Shown here: one piece after another, positions 22,700 to 33,160 of the stretch
Numbering within the stretch: position 1 is the first letter of the stretch
Layout of the letters: each line of letters opens with the position of its first letter
Assembly: GCA_014218235.1 (NCBI GenBank)
Contig: CM024756.1
Location: 73,840,152 to 73,904,151 of the forward strand
Direction: 5' to 3'
Source: Colocasia esculenta
Lineage: Eukaryota; Streptophyta; Magnoliopsida; Alismatales; Araceae
Length of the DNA stretch: 64,000 nucleotides
The notes under the pieces: generated by a model
Seen by the model: only the letters and a program-made list of their open reading frames with translations
The model's database searches: none
Told to the model about the DNA's origin: nothing
Translations under genes and position numbers: made by a program

Positions 22700-23171
22700 G
22701 TTACCTGTCCTGTGAGAATATATATATGAGCCAGACTATGAGATTCACTGTGAATTCCTGAGCATGTTTTGTATTTCAGTACACTGTTCCATTTCACTAT
22801 CATGTTAAGATACTTGTTCGTTCCTCTTGATATCAGTAGTCTTTTTTCCTAATCATCATATAGTTTAATCCTTTTGATTTGAGAATTTGAATCCTACTGG
22901 ACTAGTTAGCTCACCAAATCCTACTTTTTTAGGTATCTACAGTTCTAGAAAGCGGGACAATCGGGATATATGTGTGGAGAGACCAACCTTGACGCATTTA
23001 CTTTTGAGATTGTAAATTGGAAACCTTGTAATATTCATAGAGTGACAGTTATAAATTTTTATCTAGTAGAGCTCCTGAGCAATTTTCTGCTCAAATAGTT
23101 CAAAGTTTACTCTTGATTTCTCGTTTGTTCACGTTCCGACATTTATAGTTATATAAATGACAGGACTGACA
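22700..23171 (+). repeat. Element F 3' LTR, second part
   Basis: Resumes the LTR after the hAT element (colinear with 10052-10531) and ends CTGACA at 23171, followed by the duplicated target site ACCAG. Confidence 0.92.
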
Positions 23172-24271
23172 ACCAGCGTCTGGTGGTGAGTTGCAGTCGC
23201 TTCCCATTCCCATGTGGAAGTGGGAGCACGTCACCATGGACTTTGTTTTTGGCTTACCTCACTTCACAGGGGCACGACAACGTTTGGGCCATCGTCGACA
23301 GGCTGTCGAAGACAGCTCGCTTCCTACTGGTCAGAGCAGCGGTGGTCAGATGATAGACTGGCTCAGTTGTTTATGGACAGGGTGGTGCCTTTGCACGGGA
23401 CTCCGATCTCTATTGTCTCAGATAGAGATCCGATGTTCACTTCTTGTTTCTGGCACAGTTTTCAGCGGGCACTTGGCACTGAGCTGAGGTTGAGTTCAGC
23501 CTACCACCCACAGACAGACGAGCAGTCAGAGAGGACCATTTAGACCCTCGAGGACTTGTTGAGAGCGTGTTGCCTAGACTGGGGCAGCATGTGGGAGTCT
23601 CACCTTCCCATGGTGGAGTTTTCGTATAACAATAGGTTTCACTCCAGCATCGGGATGGCGCCCTATGAGGCTCTATATGGTCGACCGTGCAGGACATCAT
23701 TGCACTGGCACGAGGTTGGCGAGAGGCAATGCTGGGTCCAGAGTTGGTGCAGCAGTGCATAGATACCGTGAGGCTGATCAGACAGAGGTTGCAGACAGCG
23801 CAGATTAGGCAGGAAGAGCTACGCCGACGTCCGCAGGAGGCCACTTGAGTTGAGGTCGGCGATAGTGTGTTTCTTCGGATCTCGCCACCAAGGGCGTTCT
23901 CAAGTTTGGGAAGAGGGGCAAGCTCAACACGAGGTTTGTTGGCCCCTTTCCATCCTAGAGTAGGTTGGCGAGGTCGCTTACAGGTTGGCTCTTTCGTCTG
24001 AGTTGGCAGGTGTCCACGACGTCTTCCACGTGTCGCAGCTGAGGAAGTACATGCCAGACCCGTCGCATGTACTCGACTACTCGTAGCTAGAGGTCGCCTA
24101 GACCTGTCCGTTCCGGAGTACCCAGTCAACGTGGTGGACTGCAGGGTGCAGCAGCTTCGCAGGAAGCAGATCCCGCTCGTCAAGGTGGTTTGGGAGCACC
24201 GCACCGGTGGCGAGGCCACTTGGGAGCGTGAGGACGAGATGCGGGAGCAGTTTCCTTACTTGTTCGAGTGA
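23172..24271 (+). pseudogene. Element A integrase core and chromodomain
   Basis: Continues the integrase interrupted at 7856. PIPMWKWEHVTMDFVFGLPH carries the first catalytic Asp (near 23235). After a frameshift, LHGTPISIVSDRDPMFTSCF carries the second (near 23420), and YHPQTDEQSERTI the Glu (near 23525). An in-frame stop follows that Glu block at 23541-23543, then LLRACCLDWGSMWESHLPMV and GMAPYEALYGRPCRTS. After more shifts, the C-terminal 45 codons read as a chromodomain (QLRRKQIPLVKVVWEHR, then GGEATWEREDEMREQFPYLF), ending at 24271. Chromodomains of this group target integration to heterochromatin. The gene is broken, but all landmarks are present. Confidence 0.9.
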
Positions 24272-24348
24272 CAAGTACTTTGTTTATCTTTTCCCCCCCT
24301 AGTTTTGCCCTTATTTCGAGGACAAAATTGTTTTTTTGTTGGTTAGAT
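24272..24348 (+). other. A 3' spacer without a normal polypurine tract
   Basis: The segment contains ATTTCGAGGACAAAATTG, a conserved chromovirus block after the stop, followed by a T-run and GGTTAGAT. The expected run of A/G directly before the LTR is missing. Confidence 0.6.
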
Positions 24349-26742
24349 TGTAACATCCCATTACCTTTAAGGGTTAGCTCTCTCAGCTGAGGTCGTGACA
24401 GGTAGACTCGTCATGTTCTGAAGGCGACTTAGGTGACCGTCGCGTTCAGCTTTGGAACGCATCGGCCGCCCCTGTCGCGACAGGGCTCTGACAGAGAAAA
24501 CTCTCCTTTTGTCGTTTTGCTGTCTGGATGGTGGAGACACGTGTTGGCTTGCATGCATGAACGTGACATACTGGCCCGTCGCGATCATGTGTCAGGTTTG
24601 CATGCAAGCCACGTGTCGTGTTGACCTCCAGGGCTGCAGGCGCGTTGAGATAGCGACGTAGGAGACCGTCGCGGTAAGGTTGGTAACACGACGACACCCT
24701 GTCGTGTTCTCAACGTCTATGCTTAAGTGCTTCAGCCCGAGAGCAGAACCCCCATTTTCCCTTTTGCATGGTTCTTCCTCTCGGCGATTCTTGTGGCTTG
24801 GCTACTCCGTGGGGAGCTTGGGGAAGGCTTGTGGTGGGTGTGTGGTGTTTGGTGAAGGTAAGTGCATGGTTTGTTTGTGTTGGTGGGTGTGAAATCTGTG
24901 CTTCCCCCTCTCACTGTCTTCTCCTTCCCCTTCTCTGTGGCATGCACCTGGTTTCTCTCCATCGCCTTGTGAAGGGCGTGCTCGGCTCGTGGGAGGCAGC
25001 TCTTGGAGCATTGGAGCTCGGAGGTGGAGGGGTGCAATCCTACGAGAAGGCCCATTTGGGGGATCTTCATATTGAGGTAGGGACCCCCAAACCATCCCCT
25101 AGTTCTACCATGCTAGGGCTAAACCCCCTTCTCCAAGCCTAGACTCCATGATTAGGAGGTGCATGTGCTTTGTGATCCATGTGGTTGGCTTGTGATGTTG
25201 GTTTATGCTTTGGAGGGGTGTTTTGTAGTGAGGGTTTTCATGGTGCATGTGAGGAATCTAGAGTGTAGATTTTTCTTTAGCATGCATGGGGTTTCCTAAG
25301 GGTGGGTTGGTACTATTTAAGCTTTTTTCATCATGTGACATGATCCCCTCCCCGTGTTGTATCAATTTGGTGCTTTTGGGATGGTAGGAGTTGCCTTGTT
25401 TGAGCACTCGACTGAGGTCGTGGCGGGTTTCCTAGTCGCGACCTGGTCGCGACGTATCGTTGCGTCGCGTTCTCGTGAATGCGCCCCAGCCCCGTTGCAT
25501 CTAGCAAACACGACGGGTACGTGGCGATGTTCAGGACTTCAGGGTCTCGTTGGATCGCGACCGCCATCTCCGTCGCGATGAGATCGCGACGGGGTACGTG
25601 TCGCGTTCAGAAGACTCAGGCTTGTTGCGGAGCCCTTAGCCGTCGCGTTCTTATCGCGATGGGCTTAAGGGTCGCCTTCGATTTTCTTATCGCGACAGGA
25701 AGAACTGTCGCGTTCTAGTTGTGACGCGCCGATACGTTGCCTCTCTGACCGAGAGTGACTGTCAGTAGGTTTGATGTTTTACTTCCACGGAGACTCGGTT
25801 TTCTTAGCACCTGTGTTGTTCCTAGTGCAGTGCTACTCAAGTCTCTCTTCGCCGGTGCTAGGCCCTTGAGGGCTTGTCCGCGAGATAGGTTGTTACCGTT
25901 ACCTGGGACCCCCATCCCCGCGCGCCTATTAGAGGGAGTTCTCTGGCAGCGGGCGTGCTCGAGTCACGGACTTGGAGTAGAGGGGAAATGGTGGGGACAA
26001 CAATGTAGAGTCGTTTGTAGAGCTCTCTTAGCTGAGTTTGGGACGCCGATTCGTTGGTAGCTCGTACGGCGCAGATCAGCTAGTCCTTCTCACTGCCCAC
26101 TCTACTTGGTTCCGGAACCATTTAGAGGGGTCAGACGTGGGACGTAGTCCGGCCAGACTACGGCGTTGTGTTTACTTTAGTTGCGCGTCTCACTCCGATG
26201 GGAGGTGCTAGACATGGACCGTTGGTCGAGGGTAAGGCGTGTGGCACACCTGACCGGCTGACTAGTGTAGTGTACTGTAGCTAGTGTCTTTGTCCAGGCA
26301 GTCCTGACTGTCTATGTTACAGCCTTGGGTTCTCAGGTGCTGTGTTTTACACGGGTTTTCCGGTCTCGCCTTGTAGCCTAGATCGTTGACCGTGTAGTTT
26401 CTTTCACGCTTCCGCACTTGACTCTGTTTAGTAGAATAGACTTTACTACTTATTTATTTATTGCACTTAGTTCTATTCTGCTGTTAGAACCAATGGGAGA
26501 TTGGTAGTCCCTACTGGCTTCTTCGTGAAGCTCACTCCCTCTTTTGCAGGTGAGACTTCACAGCAGTTCCCTCCGCGGCAGACTGATGAAAGACGGGCCC
26601 GCAGTAGTCGGCGTCTCTAGTGAGCAGTGTTTCCCCCAGTTTGTGTACTTCGCCCCTCGGGGTATGCCCCTAAGGGACATGTTCTTTCTCTTTTATTTCA
26701 GCACTCGTACTTTATTTACTTTGGACTGTACTAGACTGTTAC
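24349..26742 (+). repeat. Element A 3' LTR, first part
   Basis: Starts TGTAACATCCC and is colinear with 876-3250 of the 5' LTR. It is cut at 26742 by solo LTR B within the sequence CTAGACTGTTAC. CpG words are partly decayed relative to the 5' copy (for example GTCGTGAC against GTCGCGAC near 24394 and 920). Confidence 0.9.
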
Positions 26743-27983
26743 TGTAACGTTCTGAACGTTCGGATCGCTTTGGATCGTTTCGGATCGTTTTAGTGTGGTT
26801 GTGGAGGCCAGTGTGTGGCCAATGTTGTGATTGTGACAGGTATTTACCACAGGTTGTGTACCTTTGTGGGCCGAAAGTTAGGCCCCAAGGTGTTTAAATG
26901 TGTGTTCAGCTGTCAACGCGACAGCAAGGGGTGTCGCGTTCTGAACGCGACAGTCTGTAGCGCCGCGTTCATGACACCGCCAGGTTAAGTGAGGTGTGCA
27001 TGTTTGCCGCGTGTCGCCGACTGGGGCTTAGGTTGACGTCAGCGGTCTGAAGGCGACATGCAGGAGCGTCGCGTCAGGTCGCGACGGCTAAGGCGTCGCG
27101 TTTTTAATGCAGGGCGTTTTTATGTAACCTTGGCAGAACAGAGCTCGTGAAGCTCTACTCGGCCAGGGGGATTTGCTGTGGGGATTCTTGGTGATTTGGT
27201 TGTTAGAGCTCGGTTTGACGAGTTCCCACCGCGAGGACGTTGCGTGGAGCGGAGGGAACCTCGTACGGGCTTTGTTCTTCGCGTTCTTTACGAAGGTAGG
27301 GAGATTTCTATCGTTTGATTCGTGGATCGCTCGTGTAGTGTGGATAATGCGTTTATTGCTTTTAAATAGTAGATAGCATGTGTAGGAATACATTAAAGCA
27401 TGAAAATGGACTGAAACTAAGGTTTTAATGAGTTTTGGGTGATCCGGATTGAGGATCTGGGTTAGGGTTCGCACCTGCTAAGGCGACAGCCATGAGCATC
27501 GCGATCAGGTCGCGACACCCCGATATGTCGCGTTCTGAAGGCGACACATCGCCTGTCGCGATAGCAGTCGAGAGCTGCTTTTCATGATGTTTTATTAATA
27601 TACGATTATCCAGTTATCGTGATTGGGTGTGTGTAGCGATAGTAGGGTGGCCATGGCATCCGCAACGCTGAGAGCGTGTGGAGGTGTGTGAGTTTAGGGT
27701 GTTCCGGGGTTAACCCATAGTGGTTTACGTGATTGAGTAGTGTGCCGTGGTTTCCTTGTCGGGCGGTAGTGTTGGGTTGAGTGTAATCTCTTATCATTTC
27801 CTCCTATTTTGATGATGACAAGAGGTGATTTTAAAGAATTTAAATGAAACATGTCAAAAACATTCACCTGAAACTTATATTCAAAAACCATGTTCAAAGC
27901 ACACCTATCATTTGCACTATAATAAAATATTACTAATGATAATGTGTTTAATTTCAGGTACAAACACTTTTTGCAAAAGATGT

Positions 27984-28442
27984 GTCGACACACCCTTCCA
28001 TGGTGTCGACACAACAACACAGATTCAAAGGCAAAAAGTGAAGAAATATTGAGACTGTGTCGACACAAGTCAGAGTGTGTCGACACGAGTTGCATTTTTC
28101 AGGAATCAGTCTACCCAGGTCGACACACTCTCAGAGCAGGTCGACACTGGACCCAGTTCCAGAACAGCCAGTTGCAGATTTGGGACAGCAGGTCGACACA
28201 CTCTCAGAGCAGGTCGACACTGGACCCAGTTCCCAGAACAGCCAGTTGCAGATTTGGGACAGCAGGTCGACACACTCTCAGAGCAGGTCGACACTGGACC
28301 CAGTTCCCAGAACAGTCAGTTTGCAGATTTAGGACAGCAGGTCGACACACTCCAAAGCAGGTCGACATGGGACCTTCTTCCCAGAACAGTGTTCTCAGAT
28401 ATGGGACAGTGTGTCGACACCACCACCAGGGCAGGTCGACAC
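27984..28442. repeat. GTCGAC array, paired at about 21 bp, in the U3 of C (5' LTR)
   Basis: Fourteen GTCGAC cores, mostly as TGTCGACA or GGTCGACAC, are arranged as seven pairs. Within pairs the core starts are 20-22 bp apart, most often 21. Pairs are separated by about 40-54 bp. Between 28120 and 28400 this forms a 73-74 bp tandem repeat of about 3.5 copies. The array ends roughly 115 bp upstream of the TATA box. Confidence 0.93.
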
Positions 28443-28558
28443 ACTACGGAAAGATTCCATCTTAAAGTGGATGGCTGCACGTGTCTGCCTAGGGCGATGG
28501 GGAATCAACCTAGGATCGTGTGCCCTTATACCTAAAGGGTATCTTTGGAATCTTTTGG

Positions 28559-28566
28559 TATAAAAG
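28559..28566 (+). promoter_or_regulatory. TATA box of the C 5' LTR
   Basis: TATAAAAG followed by GTCC. It is conserved at 40116-40123 in the 3' LTR and at 47041-47048 in element D, always shortly downstream of the GTCGAC array. Confidence 0.75.
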
Positions 28567-29562
28567 GTCCCTAATCGGCCCCCCATCAAAGAAGAGACCC
28601 AACTAACTCTTAGAGCCTCCAGAAAGTTTCCTGGCGGCAAGAGGTCCTCTCCCTCCTCTGCTCTCCGTGTGCTTCCAGAAGACCAATTCTCACCAATTCA
28701 AGTGTGAGAATTGGAGTGTGATCCTGCAGAAACCTCTGAAGCATCCCAAGGAAGCAGATCAAGTAGAAGCCTTCGTTGGAGAAGAATCAAGGAAGATCCA
28801 ACAATTCCAAAGTGCAGAGCATCGGTTTTGGACTTCAAGATTGCAAGTCTCTTCCCAATCCAAGCTTCTACAAGGGAGTACACTTGAAGAACGAAGTTAT
28901 TTAATACAATTCATTGTACTTCTGTTCTTCTGAGATATCTTTTGAGATTATGCAAGTGCTTCTGCATAGCTCTCATTAGTGCTCTCATTTTCGACTAGAT
29001 CTGTTGCTAGAAGGTCTATGTCTTGAGTTGGTGTCTAGCAAATCTTGTGTGTGAGCATTGTGCTCAGGTTGTTGTGAGCCGTTGTGCTCAGTTTGAGTTG
29101 TCTAACTCAAGGTTGTGTTGAGCAGTCTTGCTCAGTTGTTCTAGAGTAGTCTTGCTCTAGAAGTTGTGTGAGTTGTAAGCTCTCAAGTGTTGGAGTTGTC
29201 AGGCTCCAGTGGGTGTGTTACCCAGTTGTGTTTAGTGAATCCTCACGGGGTGTGAGGGGTGGATGTAGGAATCACTGGGTGATTTCCGAACCACCTAAAA
29301 ATCTTGTGCACTTGTCTATCTGTGGTTTGATCATTTCATCCGTTAGATGCTTGCATAGGATCGGTTAATATTCACTTAATCAACTTGTTTCACATCTATT
29401 TTTACCAACTCACTCAAATCTCATCAGATCTGTGTTTTTCACTGATAAAATAGCCTCTGATTTAAAAGTATTTTAAATTGCTTAAGCTTCCGCAAAAAGT
29501 GGCATAGATCTATTCATCCCCCCCTTCTAGATCTTATCCACACCTTCACTCGATCCTTCAAT

Positions 29563-29574
29563 TGGTATCAGAGC
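29563..29574 (+). promoter_or_regulatory. Element C primer binding site (initiator tRNA-Met)
   Basis: TGGTATCAGAGC lies two bases after the LTR end and is complementary to the 3' end of plant initiator tRNA-Met. Confidence 0.92.
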
Positions 29575-29680
29575 GGGTTTACTTGATCTGATTTGATCTG
29601 AGCAGTTTTTGTTTCTGAGTGTTGTGTGTTTGAGTGTTTGCCTGTTTGTTTGCTAAGCATTTTTCTTTTGCTTTAGAGTC

Positions 29681-31395
29681 ATGGATTCCAAAGGTTTCAT
29701 AGCTGAGGGTCATTCCATAAATAGGCCACCATTCTTTAATGGGACGGACTATTCTTACTGGAAAAACAGAATGCAAGTATTCTTAAGGGCCCAGAACTAT
29801 GAGATCTGGAAAGTAGTGGAGGTGGGTCCCTATGAAAACCAGGAGAAGAAGAACCTGGACTAGGGAACAAATAAGGAAAGCTACATTGAATTATAGTGCC
29901 ATGAACATGATTCAATGTGCTGTCCATCCCAAGGAGTATTCGAGAATCTCAATGTGCAAATCTGCCAAAGAGATGTGGGATAAACTCGAATTACTCTATG
30001 AGGGAACATCACAAGTAAAGGAGACTAAGGCAAATATTCTAGTTTCAGAATATGAACTTTTTATGATGAAGTCTAACGAAAATATTTCTGAAATGTTTGC
30101 CAGGTTCATGGTGATTGTGAATGGATTAAAGGCCTTGGGTAAGGAATATACAGATGCAGACTTGGTAAGAAAAATCTTACGTTCACTTTCTTCAATTTGG
30201 CATACAAAGGCCACTGTCATTGAAGATTCAAAAGATCTGTCCAAAATCTCTTTGGATGAATTGATTGGATCCTTAATGACATATGAAATCAACTTAAAAA
30301 GAAATGAAGAACACATAATTAAGACCAAGCCTATGGCACTTAAGGCCTCTTCAAGCAATAAAGATAAAAGTCAGGAAAAGACAAGTTCTGAGGAGTCTGA
30401 GTCAAATGAGGATGAAATTGCCCTCATGACAGGCAATTCAGAAAATTCTTGAAATACAGAAAAGGAAAAATGTCTGGGAAAAAGAAGTTTTCTCAGGTAA
30501 GAAAAACACTCCTCTTCTAATTTCAACAAGAATCACAAATCTGACGAAAATATTGTCTGTTACAGGTGCAACAAACCAGGACACATGAAGGGAGAGTGTC
30601 CTGAGAACAAGAAGGAAAAGCACAAGAAGTCCAGAAATTTAAGAAGCCAAAGGCCATGGTAGCCACTTGGTCTGATGAAGACTCAAGTGAGGAAGAAGAA
30701 GAGAAGAAATCCTCAAGCTCTGAAAGTGAGGAGGTTTGCTTCATGGCCAACAATCTGAAGAAAAGGTAAATACTTCTTTTGAAGATTTTACTGTTGAAGA
30801 TTGGCAGGATGTGTATGCAGAACTAGTTGAAAAATATTCTGAAATGAGAAAAGAAAACAAACACATCAAAAAGAAATTGAAAACCTTTACCATAACCAAT
30901 CTTCAAACCATAGAATTTGTGAACTGGAAACTGAAGTAACAGAATTGCATGAAGAAAAAGAAAATCTCCTGACCTTATTGATGAACTAAAACTTGCCTCT
31001 CAAAAGGCCTCCCAAGAATTCAAAGACTTAACTGAAAAGCTGGAAATTGAAAAACAAGAAAAACAACAGAAGATTGAAGAAATTGAAACTCTTAAAAACC
31101 AGCTAAAAGAAAGGGATGAAGTTATCCAAACCTTCACAAAAGTAAAGATAACTTAGAGGCACTGCTAGGAACCACCATGACAACCACCTCTCATGGATTA
31201 GGATTCAACAAAAAGAAACCCATGAAAGACAAATCTGGTGAGAAAAAGGACAAAGCACCACTAATTAAATTTGTCAAGGGTCCTAATCTTGAGAACACAG
31301 AAATTCAACAAACAGCAAACAAAACCTTAAACAACACAAAACAAAGCAAAAACTCAAAAACAAAAGAAGACAATCAGGTCGACACAGTCCCCTGA
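29681..31395 (+). pseudogene. Element C gag: capsid, zinc knuckle and coiled-coil tail
   Basis: The start is the ATG giving MDSKGFIAEGHS, followed by PPFFNGTDYSYWKNRM, the usual N-terminus of copia gag (DUF4219-like). After a frameshift near 29840, a 200-codon stretch to 30449 carries the gag-polypeptide (UBN2) domain, with MWDKLELLYEGTSQVKETKA and a Ser/Glu-rich tail. A CCHC zinc knuckle (CYRCNKPGHMKGEC, 30558-30599) binds RNA. It is followed by an acidic Ser/Glu stretch and a long Lys/Glu-rich coiled coil (30780-31150), as in Sirevirus gag. The open stretch 31177-31395 ends where GTCGAC motifs begin. Stops and shifts near 29861, 30450, 30660 and 30936 break the gene. Confidence 0.9.
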
Positions 31396-31468
31396 CAGGT
31401 CGACACCAGTCCACAAGAACAAGGCTTCTGTGGCTGCTATGTCGACACCAGTACAGGAGAGGTCGACC
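31377..31468 (+). repeat. GTCGAC pairs inside the gag-pol region of C
   Basis: Four GTCGAC cores at about 31378, 31399, 31441 and 31462: spacings 21, 42 and 21 bp by my count. This is the same rule as in the LTR but within what should be coding sequence (Val-Asp-Thr when in frame). Element D has the equivalent at 49863-49950. Confidence 0.85.
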
Positions 31469-31874
31469 TGCTCAACATCAAAAGCTGCAAACAACTCAAC
31501 CAAAAATTCAAATAAAAATTGAAAAATAAGAAAAAGTCAAAAGAAATAATTCATGAAAAACCTTGGACCTCCAAGACAACATTTCAGATGATTGGACCAA
31601 TCCTTGGAGCCAATGGTATGAAAACCCCTGTTGTATCATCCTCAATTCTTTATCCAAACTTGATGTACCAACAAAATCCCTGGATTCCACCTCCTCATCT
31701 GAACTCCAATTTTCAAATGAAAAACTCCCCTCTACCAAAAACAAAAATCTTGGTGCTTTCATTCCTAAAAGAAAGAACAAACCTAAAAGGCTGAAACACC
31801 AATTAACAAAACAAAAATCAAAAACAAGTCAAATTGGGTGAGAAAGGATTTACTGACAATGTCCAAACATTCTG

Positions 31875-33160
31875 ATGGTCCCAACTCTGTTTGGGTACCA
31901 AAATCTTCTCTCCACTGATCTTTTGCAGGAAGGTCGTGCACCCAACACCAATGTATGGTTTCTTGACAGTGGGTGTTCACGACACATGACGGGAGACAGA
32001 GCCAAATTCTCATTCCTGCTTGAAAAGGAGGGAGGGTCAGTTACATTTGGAGGTAAAAATAAAGGAAAGATCATTGGATCTGGAAAGGTTGGTCAAACTT
32101 CTTCAAACTCAGTAGATAATGTTTTATTAGTTGATGGTCTTGATTATAATTTGCTCAGTATCAGCCAACTATGTGACAAAGGTCACAAAGTTGTGTTTGA
32201 ATCTGATTTTTGTAAGATAATTGATTCATCAACTGATAAAATCAAATTCTTTGGAAAAAGAGAAAACAATGTCTACATGATCAACCTTAATAAAAACTTT
32301 TCTGAAAATCTTTGCTTTGTTGCAAATAAAGATGAAATTGCATGGACTTGGCACAAAAGACTTGGCCATGCAAGTTTCAGAACATTGATAAGTGTTAAGA
32401 CTGAACTTGGTTAAGGGTCTTCCTGAATCTTTTCTAATGTTGAAGATCAAGTTTGTGGGATATGTGCTAAAGGAAAACAAACTAGGAAATCTTTTAAAAC
32501 CTTCAATGAGGTACTTACATCTAGGCCACTAGAACTTCTTCACATGGACCTTTTTGGCCAACAAGAGTTCTAAGCTTAAGTGGCAAGAGATATGGGTTTG
32601 TAATCATTGATGACTTTACTAGATTTACTTGGGTTATCTTTCTATCCCACAAAAGTGATACTTGCCTTGAATTCAGGAATTTCTGTACCACTATCTTAAC
32701 AACTTATCCATATAAAATCAAAAACATTTTAACTGATCATGGGGGTGAATTTGATAACACATCTTTTCTGATCTATGTGCTGAATTTCAAATATTTCACA
32801 AGTTTTCTTCACCTAGAACTCCAGAACAAAATGGAGTTGTGGAAAGAAAGAATAGAACTCTTGTGGAAATGGCTAGATCCATGCTCTTAGGAAGTAATCT
32901 GCCCAAATCCTTCTGGGCTGAAGCTGTTAACACAGCCAATCATATCCTAAATAGAGCTTTGATCAGACCAAAGATCAAAAAACCCCCTATGAATTGTTGA
33001 AAAACAAAAAGCCAACTGTTCTTATTTCAAAACTTTTGGGTGCAAATGCTTTGTACACATAATAACAAAGAAAATTGACAAGTTTGATGCTAAGAGTCAG
33101 GAAGCTATCTTCCTTGGCTATTCTGAAGTGTCAAGGGCTTTCAAAGTGTACATTCTAAAA
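31875..33160 (+). pseudogene. Element C protease and integrase
   Basis: The protease active site WFLDSGCSRHMTGD is intact (catalytic Asp at 31965-31967). The stretch is open to 32411, including LLVDGLDYNLLSISQLCDKG and the GAG-pre-integrase motif TWHKRLGHASF. The integrase follows with frameshifts: HMDLFG near 32542, IIDDFTRFTWVIF near 32608, TDHGGEF with the second Asp at 32735-32737, and NGVVERKNRTL with the catalytic Glu at 32842-32844. It continues through LPKSFWAEAVNTANHILNRA. The D,D-35-E triad is therefore present in the DNA but split across frames. Protease before integrase before RT is the copia order. Confidence 0.92.

Larger units (their letters stand above)
7857..23171 (+). mobile_element. 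Element F: non-autonomous LTR retrotransposon nested in the integrase of A
   Basis: Two LTRs start TGTAACACC at 7857 and 16739. The 5' LTR ends GTGATA (10531) and the 3' LTR ends CTGACA (23171). A perfect 5-bp target duplication ACCAG flanks the element. A tRNA-Met-like PBS follows the 5' LTR and a purine tract precedes the 3' LTR. Excluding solo LTR G and the hAT insertion, F is about 8.8 kb, of which only about 3.5 kb is internal. The only coding remnant is a gag tail with a double zinc knuckle; no protease, RT or integrase is visible. I therefore call it non-autonomous (LARD-like), probably driven by a chromovirus. Its knuckle resembles that of element E. Confidence 0.9.
27770..29560 (+). 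repeat. Element C 5' LTR
   Basis: The 1791-bp LTR holds a GTCGAC array (27984-28442) and a TATA box (28559-28566). Downstream is a string of near-repeats of GAGCATTGTGCTCAG and TTGAGTTGTCTAACTCAA hairpins at 29050-29170. It ends CTTCTAGATCTTATCC...CCTTCA. Small ORFs inside it are not supported. Confidence 0.93.

Noticed and set aside
23437..24219. A 260-codon open frame on the minus strand
   Set aside because: It lies antisense to the integrase and chromodomain of element A, which explain the sequence; it shows no family motif of its own.
26743..27769. A separate host gene or promoter region between the 3' LTR of A and element C
   Set aside because: Target duplications and matching termini show it is the left half of solo LTR B; the short ORFs lack motifs.
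27984..28442. A CRISPR-like look of regular repeats and spacers
   Set aside because: The 'spacers' are themselves repeated, the array recurs in every LTR of the family, and the context is a plant retrotransposon.
29563..29574. A tRNA-Met gene fragment
   Set aside because: Only the 12 bases complementary to the tRNA 3' end are present, directly after an LTR, so it is a primer binding site.
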